Shown: positions 1 through 8,743 of the stretch, in pieces
Layout: each line of letters opens with the position of its first letter
How positions within the stretch are numbered: position 1 is the stretch's first letter
Assembly: GCA_947305245.1 (NCBI GenBank)
Contig: CAMZDG010000012.1
Span: 1 to 64,000, forward strand
From: an uncultured Lachnospiraceae bacterium
GTDB taxonomy: Bacteria; Bacillota; Clostridia; Lachnospirales; Lachnospiraceae
Direction: 5' to 3'
Length of the DNA stretch: 64,000 bases
Program-made: the position numbers and the translations under genes
The notes under the pieces: generated by a model
Databases searched by the model: none
What the model saw: the letters and a program-made list of their open reading frames with translations, nothing else
Told to the model about the DNA's origin: nothing

Positions 1-495
1 AAGGCACACGGCAAGGGAATGTCCATCGAGGCTGAGGTTGGTTCCATCGGCGGCGAAGAGGACGGCGTGATCGGCATGGGCGAGTGCGCAGATCCCAAGG
101 AGTGCAAGGCGATCGCAGACCTGGGCGTTGACTTCCTGGCAGCAGGCATCGGCAACATCCACGGCAAGTATCCTGCAAACTGGAAGGGCCTTTCCTTTGA
201 GACCCTGGATGCAGTTCAGCAGCTCACCGGAGATCTTCCCCTGGTGCTTCACGGCGGTACCGGCATCCCTGCAGACATGATCAAGAAGGCGATTTCCCTT
301 GGCGTTGCAAAGATCAACGTAAACACCGAGTGCCAGCTGGCATTTGCAGCTGCTACCCGTAAGTACGTTGAGGCTGGCAAGGATCTGGAAGGCAAGGGCT
401 TCGATCCTCGTAAGCTTCTGGCTCCCGGCTTTGAGGCGATCAAGGCAACCGTAAAGGAAAAGATGGAGCTGTTCGGAAGCGTAGGCAAGGCCTGA
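1..495 (+). CDS. fba: class II fructose-1,6-bisphosphate aldolase, C-terminal part (5' end outside window)
   Basis: Cleaves fructose-1,6-bisphosphate to dihydroxyacetone phosphate and glyceraldehyde-3-phosphate in cytoplasmic glycolysis. The reading frame is open from base 1 (KAHGKGMSIEAEVG), so the ATG at 19 is internal and the gene starts upstream of the window. Visible family motifs are AEVGSIGGEEDG (the EE metal/substrate loop), GIGNIHGKYP (metal-binding His), LHGGTG (phosphate-binding loop) and KINVNTE near the substrate site. About 165 C-terminal residues are present of the usual 285-310. Codon use is strongly biased as expected for a highly expressed gene, and a terminator follows, so this is the end of a transcript. 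Confidence 0.95.
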   Translation, partial: KAHGKGMSIEAEVGSIGGEEDGVIGMGECADPKECKAIADLGVDFLAAGIGNIHGKYPANWKGLSFETLDAVQQLTGDLPLVLHGGTGIPADMIKKAISLGVAKINVNTECQLAFAAATRKYVEAGKDLEGKGFDPRKLLAPGFEAIKATVKEKMELFGSVGKA

Positions 496-557
496 GACTT
501 GAAAAAGTCCTGAGCTTGAAATGCTTCATGACTTGGATCAGTGAAAACGAAAACGAA

Positions 558-585
558 CCCCGACGCGACAGGCGCCGGGGTTTTT
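558..585 (+). terminator. rho-independent terminator after fba
   Basis: A GC-rich stem CCCCGACGC / GCGCCGGGG (one mismatch) with a 5-nt loop is followed by TTTTTG. It lies about 60 bp after the aldolase stop. Confidence 0.85.
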
Positions 586-625
586 GTTTCATCGTTTTTG
601 AATTCGCGTAGCATTTTTCGATTTT

Positions 626-713
626 TCCCTTTAAAAGGGAGGATGCCAAGGAACCTGGTTCCTTGGCACGTATTATGAAAAAGTTATTATCAAAGCAACT
701 GTGGCATCCACAG
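626..713. repeat. three consecutive palindromes in the fba-GH9 gap
   Basis: The 376-bp gap 496-871 holds the fba terminator and then three closely spaced inverted repeats: TCCCTTT-A-AAAGGGA (626-640), TGCCAAGGAACC-T-GGTTCCTTGGCA (644-668, perfect 12-bp arms) and CTGTGG-CAT-CCACAG (699-713). None is followed by a T-run, so they are not ordinary terminators. They could be operators for the GH9 gene or a folded 5' leader. The rest of the gap is AT-rich, with TATATA around 739 as a possible -10. I see no gene in it. Confidence 0.5.
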
Positions 714-871
714 GTAATGTGCTTTTCTATGGTTTTAGTATATAAGGCGTTCGTGAAGAAAAAACGTGTTTTAATTAAACGATTCTTAAATGATTTGTGA
801 ACAAATTATGAACGCAAGAAAGCACATTCAAATCCCTTGATAGTCCATTCCCCTTTTTGGGAAAGTACGTT

Positions 872-2704
872 ATGATAAAAAACGAAAGCAAAAGCATAGT
901 CATGCACCGGCCCGAAGATACGGCGCGGGCAGGAAACTTGGGGGTTTACGAATTTATGGCAATTCACGTGAATCAGTTGGGTTATTATCCTGAAGGAGAA
1001 AAAAGGGCGATCCTTCCCTTTGCGAGCAGACAGTTTTGGGTGATCAACGAAGCCGGAGAGGTTTGCTTTGAGGGGGAGACGAAGGAATATGGACTGGACT
1101 GTGCCTCCGGAGATGAGGTGACGGAGGCGGATTTTTCTGCCTTTGCCGTTCCGGGGAGATATCGCATCAAGGGCGCCAGGGCCGAGGAGCAATCGGATGA
1201 AAAGAGCGTTGCGGTGGAGTATTCCCCCTGGTTTGAGATCGGGGAGCAGGTATATGACAAGCTGCAAAGCGACTTGATGAAGGCGTATTATTATCTTCGC
1301 TGCGGCATGGACCTCGAGGAGAAGTATGCGGGGCCTTACGTGCACAAGGCCTGTCACCGCGGAAAGACGGTGGCTTGGGAAGATCATGACGTGGTGGTCG
1401 AAGCGACCGGCGGCTGGCATGACGCAGGGGATTATGGAAGATATGTCACGGCGGGTTCCTGCGCATTGGCGCATCTTTTATATGCCTATAAAATGTATCC
1501 GGAGGCGTTTGACGGGAAGACGTGGAACATTCCGGAGAGCGGCAACGGTGTTCCGGACCTATTGAATGAATGCCGGTATGAGCTGGAATGGTTCTTAAAA
1601 ATGCAGCGGACGGACGGCGCCGTATGGCATAAGCTGACGACGGCGCAGCATGCGGCCTTTGTGATGCCGGAGGATGATCTGGAGCCGCTTTACGTCCTGC
1701 CGGTATCCTCCATGGCGACGGCAGACTTTTCGGCCGCCTGCGCCCTGGCCAGCGGGATTTACCGCGCTTATGACGAGGCGTTTGCGGACCGCATGGAAAA
1801 GGCGTCCAAGAAGGCCTATGCCTGGCTGAAGGCGCATCCGGACTTTCTGGGATTTCGCAATCCGGAAGGCTGCGGGACGGGAGAGTATGGCGAGTGGAGC
1901 GATTTTTCGAACCGCTTTTGGGCGGCCTGCGAGCTGTATTCCCTGACGGGAGAAAAGAAATATCATGATGACCTGACGGAGCTTTTGGAAAAGCCGTTCC
2001 CCCGCATGTCCCTTGGCTATTTTGAGGTGGGAGGCTTTGGCATTTTGGCATATCTTTTGTCGAAGCAGGGGAAATCGCAGGATCTGACGGCAAAGTTTTT
2101 TTCGGAAATCGTTCAGGACGCGGCGCAGCGCGTTCGCATTTCGGAGGAGAGCGGCTACGGCGTCTCCATGCTGTTTTGGGAATATACCTGGGGAAGCAAC
2201 ATGGGCGTGATGAGGCAGGGCATGATCTTTGCAATCGCAGATTATTTTGGGCTGGAAGAAAAGGTGAAGGCAGCGGCCAGAACGGCAGGGCTTCCAAAGC
2301 GATGGCTTTGGCCGGGACAAAAGGAGGAGCCCTATGAACCGGGACCTTGGCAGAACCGGTGCCTGTCCATGCGCGATCAAGCCGCGGTGCAGCTAGATTA
2401 CCTTTTGGGATGCAATGCGCTGGGGATCAGCTACGTGACGGGAAATGGCGAGAATGCGTATAACGAGCCGCATCTTCGACCCGCGTTCGCGGACGGGATC
2501 GAGGCGTGCATGCCGGGCATGGTGAGCGGCGGACCCAACAGATATCGTCAGGACGCAAGGGCCAAGGAGGTGGTTCCCGAGGGAACGCCGGCCATGAAGA
2601 GTTATGCCGACGAAGTGGAGGCGTTTTCCTTGAATGAGATCACGATCTACTGGAATTCGCCTGCCGTGTTCACGCTGGCGTACCTCATGACGGGGCGGAA
2701 GTGA
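872..2704 (+). CDS. glycoside hydrolase family 9 (endoglucanase/cellodextrinase), apparently cytoplasmic
   Basis: Inverting beta-1,4-glucan hydrolase. An N-terminal Ig-like CelD_N domain (starting IHVNQLGYYPEG) precedes the GH9 alpha/alpha barrel. GGWHDAGDYGRY carries the catalytic-base aspartates, and the C-terminal block NEITIYWNSP carries the proton-donor Glu. About 610 aa is the normal size for the CelD_N-GH9 arrangement. There is no signal peptide, dockerin or carbohydrate-binding module, so it probably acts inside the cell on imported cello-oligosaccharides (inference). Start is uncertain: ATG 872 has GGGAAAG upstream, while ATG 956 (MAIHVNQLGYY) is where homology begins and has GGGGG 9 nt upstream. 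TTG 857 is less likely. It is monocistronic and ends at a bidirectional terminator. Confidence 0.88.
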   Translation: MIKNESKSIVMHRPEDTARAGNLGVYEFMAIHVNQLGYYPEGEKRAILPFASRQFWVINEAGEVCFEGETKEYGLDCASGDEVTEADFSAFAVPGRYRIKGARAEEQSDEKSVAVEYSPWFEIGEQVYDKLQSDLMKAYYYLRCGMDLEEKYAGPYVHKACHRGKTVAWEDHDVVVEATGGWHDAGDYGRYVTAGSCALAHLLYAYKMYPEAFDGKTWNIPESGNGVPDLLNECRYELEWFLKMQRTDGAVWHKLTTAQHAAFVMPEDDLEPLYVLPVSSMATADFSAACALASGIYRAYDEAFADRMEKASKKAYAWLKAHPDFLGFRNPEGCGTGEYGEWSDFSNRFWAACELYSLTGEKKYHDDLTELLEKPFPRMSLGYFEVGGFGILAYLLSKQGKSQDLTAKFFSEIVQDAAQRVRISEESGYGVSMLFWEYTWGSNMGVMRQGMIFAIADYFGLEEKVKAAARTAGLPKRWLWPGQKEEPYEPGPWQNRCLSMRDQAAVQLDYLLGCNALGISYVTGNGENAYNEPHLRPAFADGIEACMPGMVSGGPNRYRQDARAKEVVPEGTPAMKSYADEVEAFSLNEITIYWNSPAVFTLAYLMTGRK

Positions 2705-2743
2705 CAAAGAAGGAATGGAAAAAGTCCTGAGAGGAAATAAAGA

Positions 2744-2778
2744 AAAGGCGAAGCTTACAGAAGCATCGCCTTTTTTAA
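2744..2778. terminator. bidirectional terminator between the GH9 gene and bioY
   Basis: Stem AGGCGAAGC / GCATCGCCT (one mismatch) with T6 on the + side. It overlaps the last codons of bioY and can serve both convergent genes. Confidence 0.75.
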
Positions 2779-3330
2779 TTGCTTTTTGAGCGGGGTTGCC
2801 AGGGACAGGGCGAGGAGAAGCTTGACGGCGTCTCCCGGGATATAAGGGATCACGCCTGCCATAAGTGCGGCGGCGAAGGTCAGGTTTAGCTGATATCCCA
2901 GCCACAGCGTCCCAAACAAGTATAAAACCAACGTGCCAAGGACAAAGCCAAGAAGCTGCATTGGGAGGTTTTCCGGGAACTTCCTTAGGAAAAATCCGCA
3001 GATCAAAGCCAGGAAAAGATAGCCGATGATATAGCCGCCCGTGGGGCCGAGGAGCTTTCCGAAGCCTCCGCTGAAATTGGTGAAGACGGGAAGGCCAAAG
3101 CATCCAAGCAGGACATAGAGAAGAACGCTCAGGGTGCCCAGCTTTAGGTCCAGCACGTATAAAGCGAAATAAATGCCCATGGAGCACAGGGTGATGGGCA
3201 CGGGACTAATGGGGATCTGGATCGCCCAGGGGCCCAAGATGCACAAAATGGCAGTCATAACTGCAGTGACTGCCATTTCTTTTACGGAAAGCAGGGGTTT
3301 TCGATTCTGTGATTGCATTTCAGTTTTCAT
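2755..3330 (-). CDS. bioY: biotin transporter BioY (ECF transporter S component)
   Basis: Membrane protein of 191 aa with about six TM helices, the usual size for BioY, the biotin-capturing S component of energy-coupling-factor transporters. Family features are the N-terminal VTAVMTAILCILGPWAIQIP segment, ISPVPITL and the GPTGGYIIGYLF motif. No EcfA/EcfT genes are adjacent, so it probably uses a shared ECF module. Its ATG overlaps the prs stop by 4 bp (ATGA), so it is translationally coupled to prs. I see no biotin operator or riboswitch, as expected for the last gene of a larger operon. Confidence 0.92.
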   Translation of the reverse strand: MKTEMQSQNRKPLLSVKEMAVTAVMTAILCILGPWAIQIPISPVPITLCSMGIYFALYVLDLKLGTLSVLLYVLLGCFGLPVFTNFSGGFGKLLGPTGGYIIGYLFLALICGFFLRKFPENLPMQLLGFVLGTLVLYLFGTLWLGYQLNLTFAAALMAGVIPYIPGDAVKLLLALSLATPLKKQLKKAMLL

Positions 3331-4529
3331 GATTTCGTTTCGTTGTCTAACTCCCCTGTCATGTACTTGGCAACGATCTGCTGGATCCTCTCGCTGGGAT
3401 TTAAGAGATCGCTGATGGAGCTGTCGTGGTTCAGAGTGTCGATGATGTAAGCAATGTACTTACTGAGGTCGCAGCTGATATACCACTCACGCTTTAACAG
3501 TTCCGGCGTCTGATAGATCAGGTTCGTGGTCAGGATCCGACTGATGATGCCGGCTTCATATGCCTTGTCGAACTTGTCCAGGCCATTGGTGAAGAGGCCG
3601 AAGGTGGAGAAGACGAAGATGTTTCTTGCCTTTCTCTCCTTTAATGCCGTGGCAACCTCCAGAACGGATTCGCCGGAGGAGATCATGTCATCGATGATGA
3701 TCATGTCCTTGCCCTCCACGCTCGAGCCCAGGAATTCGTGAGCCACGATGGGATTTCTGCCGTTCTCGATCTTTGTGTAATCTCTTCTCTTATAGAACAT
3801 ACCCATGTCCAGGCCGAGGACGTTGGCGATGTAGATGGCACGCTTCATGCCGCCTTCATCCGGGCTGATGACCATCATGTGGTTCGAGTCGATCTGCAGG
3901 CCCTTTACGTTCTTTAAGAGTCCCTTGATGAACTGATAAGCGGGCTGCACCGTCTCGAAGCCGTGCAGGGGAATGGCGTTCTGTACTCTGGGGTCATGCG
4001 CGTCGAAGGTGATGATGTTGTCCACGCCCATGTGAACGAGCTCCTGCAGTGCCAATGCACAGTCGAGGGATTCTCTGGAGGTGCGCTTATGCTGACGGCT
4101 CTCATATAAGAAGGGCATGATCACCGTGATGCGTCTTGCCTTACCGCCGACGGCTGCAATGATCCTCTTTAAGTCCTGATAATGATCGTCGGGAGACATG
4201 TGATTCTCGCGACCACAGAGAGAATAGGTCATGGAATAGTTACATACGTCCACCAGAAGGTACAGGTCATCGCCGCGGACGGATTCCATGATCATGCCTT
4301 TGGCCTCACCGGAACCAAACCTGGGGATCTTGGCGTCGATCAGGTAGGAATCTCGCTGATAGCCGGCAAATGCAAGGGAATCCTTGTGCTCGCTCTCGCG
4401 CTCCTCCCTCCACTTTACCAGATACTGATTCACTTTTTCCCCAAGCGTGCGGCATCCCTCCAGGGCGATGATCCCCAGGGAGCCTACGGGAATGGTTTCC
4501 AGGTTTCTTTTTTCTTCACGACTGGGCAT
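3327..4529 (-). CDS. prs: ribose-phosphate pyrophosphokinase (PRPP synthetase), long form
   Basis: Makes PRPP from ribose-5-phosphate and ATP for purine, pyrimidine, His, Trp and NAD synthesis. The flexible-loop/ATP region is PFLYESRQHKRTSRES, the metal site is FDAHDPRVQNA, and the PRPP-binding loop is MIIIDDMISSGES. At 400 aa it is much longer than the usual ~315 aa, with an extended N-terminus and a C-terminal tail of about 50 aa after the catalytic core. ATG 4529 has AGAGAGG upstream. It lies 51 bp after dnaI and overlaps bioY, in a leftward operon dnaD-dnaI-prs-bioY. Confidence 0.93.
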   Translation of the reverse strand: MPSREEKRNLETIPVGSLGIIALEGCRTLGEKVNQYLVKWREERESEHKDSLAFAGYQRDSYLIDAKIPRFGSGEAKGMIMESVRGDDLYLLVDVCNYSMTYSLCGRENHMSPDDHYQDLKRIIAAVGGKARRITVIMPFLYESRQHKRTSRESLDCALALQELVHMGVDNIITFDAHDPRVQNAIPLHGFETVQPAYQFIKGLLKNVKGLQIDSNHMMVISPDEGGMKRAIYIANVLGLDMGMFYKRRDYTKIENGRNPIVAHEFLGSSVEGKDMIIIDDMISSGESVLEVATALKERKARNIFVFSTFGLFTNGLDKFDKAYEAGIISRILTTNLIYQTPELLKREWYISCDLSKYIAYIIDTLNHDSSISDLLNPSERIQQIVAKYMTGELDNETKS

Positions 4530-4580
4530 GAAAAAACCTCTCTTTCTTTCACTTAACGTCAGGTCTGTTACTGAAGTGCG

Positions 4581-5564
4581 TTAGGATCTGATCCCATTTA
4601 GCTTCTGGCACATGCGAACGTCAGGGCCCGACAGCTTGCAGAGCTGAAAGTTCTTGGAGACTCTGGAAAAAACGCGGTCAGAATAGCGATCCCGAAGTTC
4701 ACTCAGATTCAAATTGGTAGAGATGATGGTGGATTTTCGGCGCATCTCCCGCTCGTTTAAGAGGGTGAAAAGCTGGGAGGTCACAAAGCTGCTGAGGACT
4801 TCCGTTCCCAAATCGTCCACGATCACCAAATCATAATTGTATAGTTCTTTACAGAAATTGTAAAGACTTTCTTTTGCGTTTCCGTCAAAGGAGTAGCGCG
4901 CCAAGGACTCAAAGAGACTGACCGCGCTGAAGTAGATCACGGAAAAGCCTTTTTCCAACAGGGAATTCGCGATACAGCCGGACAGAAAACTTTTCCCCGT
5001 GCCGACCGTTCCATAAAAAAGAAGATTTTTTCCTTCTCCGAAAGTTTCCACAAAATCCTCGGAGATCCGCACTGCGCCTCGAAGATGCTCTAAGTCTTCG
5101 CCCTGGCAATAGGCATAGGACAGATTGGAAAAACGATCGGATTCTGAGATTCCTTTCAGGTTGGATTGCTCATAGAGATAAGCCTGTTCCTGCGCCCGCA
5201 GACAGTGACATTTCTCCTGAATGCCACTTTCCAAGGTGACGTAGCCGGTGTCCTTACAGTCGGGACAATCATAGATGGGTTCCAAATAATCTTCGGGATA
5301 TCCGGCGGACCGAAGAAGCGCTTTCTTTCGCAGGATGACTTTAGGGATGGGATTCTCCAGGGCGGCGGCCGCCTCGGGGGAGTCTCCCAGCAGAAGACGA
5401 AGGCGGCGGGAGCAATACGCACTCACTGCCGCATCTAATTCCTGAAATTCCGGGAGCTCCTTATAAACCTGCTCCCGTCTTTCTTCCATTTGAATTCGGT
5501 TTTGATCGCGGGTGATCTCATACTGACGCATGATCTCCCGATACTTTGAGGATGAAAGGGACAT
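4581..5564 (-). CDS. dnaI: DnaC/DnaI-type replicative helicase loader ATPase
   Basis: AAA+ ATPase that loads the replicative helicase at origins and restart sites. The N-terminal half has a zinc-binding motif CPDCKDTGYV followed by CHC. The ATPase core shows Walker A (GTVGTGKSFL), Walker B (LVIVDDLGTE) and sensor 1 (STNLNLSEL). Length 327 aa fits the family. ATG 5564 is preceded by AAAGGAAAAG. It lies 29 bp downstream of the DnaD-domain gene, the classic firmicute primosome pairing. The name could equally be given as DnaC (COG1484). Confidence 0.9.
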   Translation of the reverse strand: MSLSSSKYREIMRQYEITRDQNRIQMEERREQVYKELPEFQELDAAVSAYCSRRLRLLLGDSPEAAAALENPIPKVILRKKALLRSAGYPEDYLEPIYDCPDCKDTGYVTLESGIQEKCHCLRAQEQAYLYEQSNLKGISESDRFSNLSYAYCQGEDLEHLRGAVRISEDFVETFGEGKNLLFYGTVGTGKSFLSGCIANSLLEKGFSVIYFSAVSLFESLARYSFDGNAKESLYNFCKELYNYDLVIVDDLGTEVLSSFVTSQLFTLLNEREMRRKSTIISTNLNLSELRDRYSDRVFSRVSKNFQLCKLSGPDVRMCQKLNGIRS

Positions 5565-5593
5565 TTCTTTTCCTTTCCGGAACGCTAAGAAGA

Positions 5594-6676
5594 TTAGTTA
5601 CTGAGTAGCTGCTGTTCCAACGCATCAAAGTCATAATCGTTCTGAGAAAACTGATTGAACTTATTGGCGGTCGCCTTGGACTGCGGCTTTCTGGTGCGGC
5701 GCTGCTCATCCAGACGGGAAATGTCTTCCAATTGACTTACCTGCTTCTCGTGCCAGCTTTTCATGATCGTGTCGGCGTACTCAAAGCGATGGGAATCCAC
5801 CGCGAGCACCGTGCGCTGGCATGCTTCCAGGATCACGTCCATGGAGAAGCAGTAGTCCTTAGTCCAGCGATTGATGTACTCCAGCTCTTTTCTGGTGGGA
5901 GAGCCATTCTTTCCCAGCTCATTCATGATCGCATAGGTGTTTCTGTCATATTTCCCGAGGGTTTCGAGCTTCGCCTGTTCCCAGGTGGTGATCCCCTTTT
6001 CAGCCCAGTTGATGGCAATCTTTTCAATATAACGGAAGTCCTTCTTGTCGCGGTCCACGCAGTACTGGAGCAGATGATCGATCAGGTCGTCCGTGAAATG
6101 AAGCTCATCCATGAAGAAGAGAATGGTCTTCATCTCGGAAGGATTCAAGGTCCTGCCAAAGTATTGCTGTGCGACAAACAATAATTCGGAGACGTTCTCG
6201 CGCTTTTTGAATTCCCTCAGCTGTTCCGCGGTATACGCGGGCTTGGTGAACATGGGAGCTTCGGGCTCCGGCGCTGCCTCCGGCAGGGCGACGCGCGCTT
6301 CCGGACGGAAAGGCGTCACGCTCTCGGAAGTGAGCAGAATGGGCCTGGTAAACTGAGGCCGCACGCTCTCCTCGGGCTCTTTGGAAAGGTCATGCAAACG
6401 GATCCCGGAAAGGTTCTTTCCGGAATCAAATTCCAAGGTAAGGATGCCTTGCTTCTCCCAATAGCGCAGGGAGCGCATGACGTCCTTCTCCGTATGATTA
6501 AATTTATCAGCGATGTCGGACACGCTGGTATCCAAGTTGGCGTTCAGCATGCGGATCAGGTAGAGATACACCTTCAGCTGAGCATCATTCGCGTCCTTCA
6601 TGTATTTATCAATAAACAGATTGGAAACCACCGTAACGTCTGCGCTGTTTTCCTTATATAACGTAAGCCTGGCCAT
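5594..6676 (-). CDS. dnaD: DnaD-domain replication initiation protein
   Basis: Primosomal protein of 360 aa. The N-terminal winged-helix part (residues about 20-100, with a DnaD-like wH signature) is followed by a linker rich in Pro/Glu (about 110-145) and a C-terminal DnaD domain (around 165-300) whose YFGRTLNPSEMKTI and INWAEKGITTWEQA resemble the family's YxxxRxLxPxE and IxxxWxxxGIxT patterns. First gene of the dnaD-dnaI-prs-bioY operon. Its upstream region carries several DnaA boxes, suggesting DnaA-responsive transcription. A weak -10 (TATACT, complement of 6752-6757) lies in the leader. Confidence 0.85.
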   Translation of the reverse strand: MARLTLYKENSADVTVVSNLFIDKYMKDANDAQLKVYLYLIRMLNANLDTSVSDIADKFNHTEKDVMRSLRYWEKQGILTLEFDSGKNLSGIRLHDLSKEPEESVRPQFTRPILLTSESVTPFRPEARVALPEAAPEPEAPMFTKPAYTAEQLREFKKRENVSELLFVAQQYFGRTLNPSEMKTILFFMDELHFTDDLIDHLLQYCVDRDKKDFRYIEKIAINWAEKGITTWEQAKLETLGKYDRNTYAIMNELGKNGSPTRKELEYINRWTKDYCFSMDVILEACQRTVLAVDSHRFEYADTIMKSWHEKQVSQLEDISRLDEQRRTRKPQSKATANKFNQFSQNDYDFDALEQQLLSN

Positions 6677-6827
6677 ATCCCCACAACCCTCTGTCAGTGA
6701 CTGTTTTCTTTCTGCCGTTCTTGTTCAAAGGGAACCCCTTGAGCAAGGAAAAGTATAGCATGAGCCGCAAAAAAAGGAAATGGTAAAAATGTCCGAAACG
6801 GGTTTCGCGCCTCGGATGGGCCAAAAA

Positions 6828-6997
6828 CGTGGATAAAAACGGAAACGTGGATAAGTTTTGGCAGATGGTACGCAAAGCGGCTTAAAATATGGAATGGACG
6901 GCAATGCGGTCTGGAAAAGTTTTCCACGTCGAAAAAAGAAATATCCACAGATCCGACCAGTGAAAATTTTGTCGAGATCTGTGGATAACGTGGATTA
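6828..6997. promoter_or_regulatory. cluster of DnaA boxes upstream of dnaD
   Basis: The 318-bp gap between dnaD and murC contains a perfect DnaA box TGTGGATAA at 6980-6988 and close variants CGTGGATAA at 6828-6836 and 6846-6854, ATATCCACA at 6941-6949 and CGTGGATTA at 6989-6997. A degenerate TTTTCCACG sits at 6920-6928. They occur on both strands. The gap also holds a hairpin at 6721-6746 close to the dnaD start. No other gene is visible here. Confidence 0.6.
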
Positions 6998-8410
6998 TTC
7001 TATTCTGACCAAGGATTCCCCGATTTTATAGACGTCTCCCGCCCCCATAGTTATCAACGTGTCATCCTTTGTGCAATTTTCTAAGAGAAATTTTTCGATT
7101 TTTTCAAACGAAGGGAAATAGTGGCATTCCCTGCCAAGCTTCCTGATCTCTTCCTGAAGCGTTTCCGAGGAGATGCCAAGATTGTCGGTCTCGCGGGCCG
7201 CATAAATGTCTGCAAGTACCACCTTGTCGGCCAGGGCGAGAGCCTTGGCGAAGTCCTTCATAAACGCCTTCGTGCGAGAATAGGTGTGAGGCTGGAAGAC
7301 GCACCAGAGCGTGCCGGTCTTGATCGCATTGGCCGTGGTCAGCGTTGCCTCGATCTCCGTGGGGTGATGCGCATAATCGTCGATGACGCTCACGCCGTGA
7401 AAGCTTCCCTTATGCTCAAAGCGTCTCTCCGTGCCGCCATAGGACTTTAACGCTCTTTCGATCGCGTCATCGCCGATCCCGAGCAGGTCCGCCGCCGCGA
7501 TGGCGGCCAGGGCATTTCCGACGTTGTGGATCCCGGGAACGCTCAACGTAAAGCGCCGATCCGGCTTAAGATTGCAGCAGGCCGTAAAGCTGGCAAAGCC
7601 ATTTTCGTCAAACGAAACTTCCTTGGGATAATAATCCGCGCCAAAGGACGGCGCCAGGGCAAGATCTTCCATGCTGCGACACCCAAAGTAGGTCGTCACG
7701 GGGCAGGCAAGGTCTTTGGTGAGCTCCTGACAGTTTTCGATGGTCGCGTTCAGGATCAGGTTCCCGTCCGCCGGCAGGAGCTTTGCGAACTCGTGGAAGG
7801 AATTTCGAATGTCCGCGAGATCTTTGAAGAAGTCCAGGTGATCTGCCTCCACGTTCAGGATCACGCTAAGCTTCGGGAAGAAACTTAGGAAGGAGTTGGT
7901 ATATTCGCACGCTTCCAGGACAAAATAATCCTTGCCGCCGATGCGCGTGTTGGACTGGATGCGGGGATAGATGCCGCCGATGCTCAAGGTGGGATCCGCG
8001 TCTGCCTCCAGCAGGATCTCGCTGATCATGGAAGTCGTGGTGGTCTTGCCGTGGGTGCCGCTGACGGCCACGGGCATCTGATAATTTTTCATGAGCTGGC
8101 CCAGGAGCTGTCCCCTGGTCAGCATGGGAATTCCCTTTTCCTCAAGCGCCACGTACTCCGGGTTGTCCGGCCGGATGGCCGCCGTCAGGACGGCGAGATC
8201 GATGTCGTCCGTGATATTTTCTTTTTTCTGTCCATAGAAAACCTGAATCCCTAATTGCTCCAAGTGCCTGCACAGGTCGCTGGGAGCGCGGTCAGACCCT
8301 GAGACGCGAAAGCCTGCGTCCGCAAGGATCTCGGCCAGGCCGCTCATGCTGACGCCGCCGATGCCGACAAAGTAGATGGAGACGGGATGCTGAAAATCAA
8401 TCTGATACAT
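6995..8410 (-). CDS. murC: UDP-N-acetylmuramate--L-alanine ligase
   Basis: ATP-dependent cytoplasmic ligase adding L-Ala to UDP-MurNAc, the first step of the peptidoglycan stem peptide. The N-terminal Rossmann segment is YFVGIGGVSMSGLAEIL, the P-loop is SGTHGKTTTTSMI, and the Mur ligase middle-domain signatures EACEY and NVEADHLDFF are present. The C-terminal domain has DDYAHHPTEI and FQPHTYSRT. At 471 aa it is full length. It has its own consensus promoter, and ATG 8410 follows AAGGAATG. No other mur genes are adjacent. Confidence 0.97.
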   Translation of the reverse strand: MYQIDFQHPVSIYFVGIGGVSMSGLAEILADAGFRVSGSDRAPSDLCRHLEQLGIQVFYGQKKENITDDIDLAVLTAAIRPDNPEYVALEEKGIPMLTRGQLLGQLMKNYQMPVAVSGTHGKTTTTSMISEILLEADADPTLSIGGIYPRIQSNTRIGGKDYFVLEACEYTNSFLSFFPKLSVILNVEADHLDFFKDLADIRNSFHEFAKLLPADGNLILNATIENCQELTKDLACPVTTYFGCRSMEDLALAPSFGADYYPKEVSFDENGFASFTACCNLKPDRRFTLSVPGIHNVGNALAAIAAADLLGIGDDAIERALKSYGGTERRFEHKGSFHGVSVIDDYAHHPTEIEATLTTANAIKTGTLWCVFQPHTYSRTKAFMKDFAKALALADKVVLADIYAARETDNLGISSETLQEEIRKLGRECHYFPSFEKIEKFLLENCTKDDTLITMGAGDVYKIGESLVRIE

Positions 8411-8445
8411 GGTATCATTCCTTTCGAAAGTACGAATTCTACCTT

Positions 8446-8474
8446 ATTATAATCTTTGCTTGGCAAAAAGACAA
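8446..8474 (-). promoter_or_regulatory. sigma-A promoter of murC
   Basis: On the minus strand TTGTCT, 17-bp spacer, TATAAT, about 36 bp before the murC ATG. The 333-bp gap 8411-8743 otherwise holds only AT-rich sequence and the divergent glgC promoter. Confidence 0.75.
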
Positions 8475-8642
8475 ACAGAAATTCAAAAAGGAGTAAATCC
8501 CATTGGTAAACTTGTCGATAAAAACTGTGTGATATTTCAACAAACTGACACATATTTACAAAATATCCACTGGAATTGAAGTAAAAATAAAACAAATTCG
8601 TGAAAAAAGTTGAAAAAAGTAGAAAAAAATTGGCATTTCTTA

Positions 8643-8671
8643 TTCACTTTCACAAAACTCTGTGCTATAAT
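8643..8671 (+). promoter_or_regulatory. extended -10 promoter of glgCD-spoVG
   Basis: TTCACT, 17 bp, TATAAT with a TGC extension directly upstream of the -10, about 72 bp before the glgC ATG. Confidence 0.65.
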
Positions 8672-8743
8672 GGACAAAGAGTAGAATAAACATTTTATCC
8701 CCATTTGGCGGAATCTGCTCAATAGGCTGGAAGAGGTGATGAC

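Noticed and set aside
2755-3330. Riboswitch or BirA site for bioY
   Set aside because: bioY is the coupled last gene of an operon, and I see no structured element or operator directly upstream.
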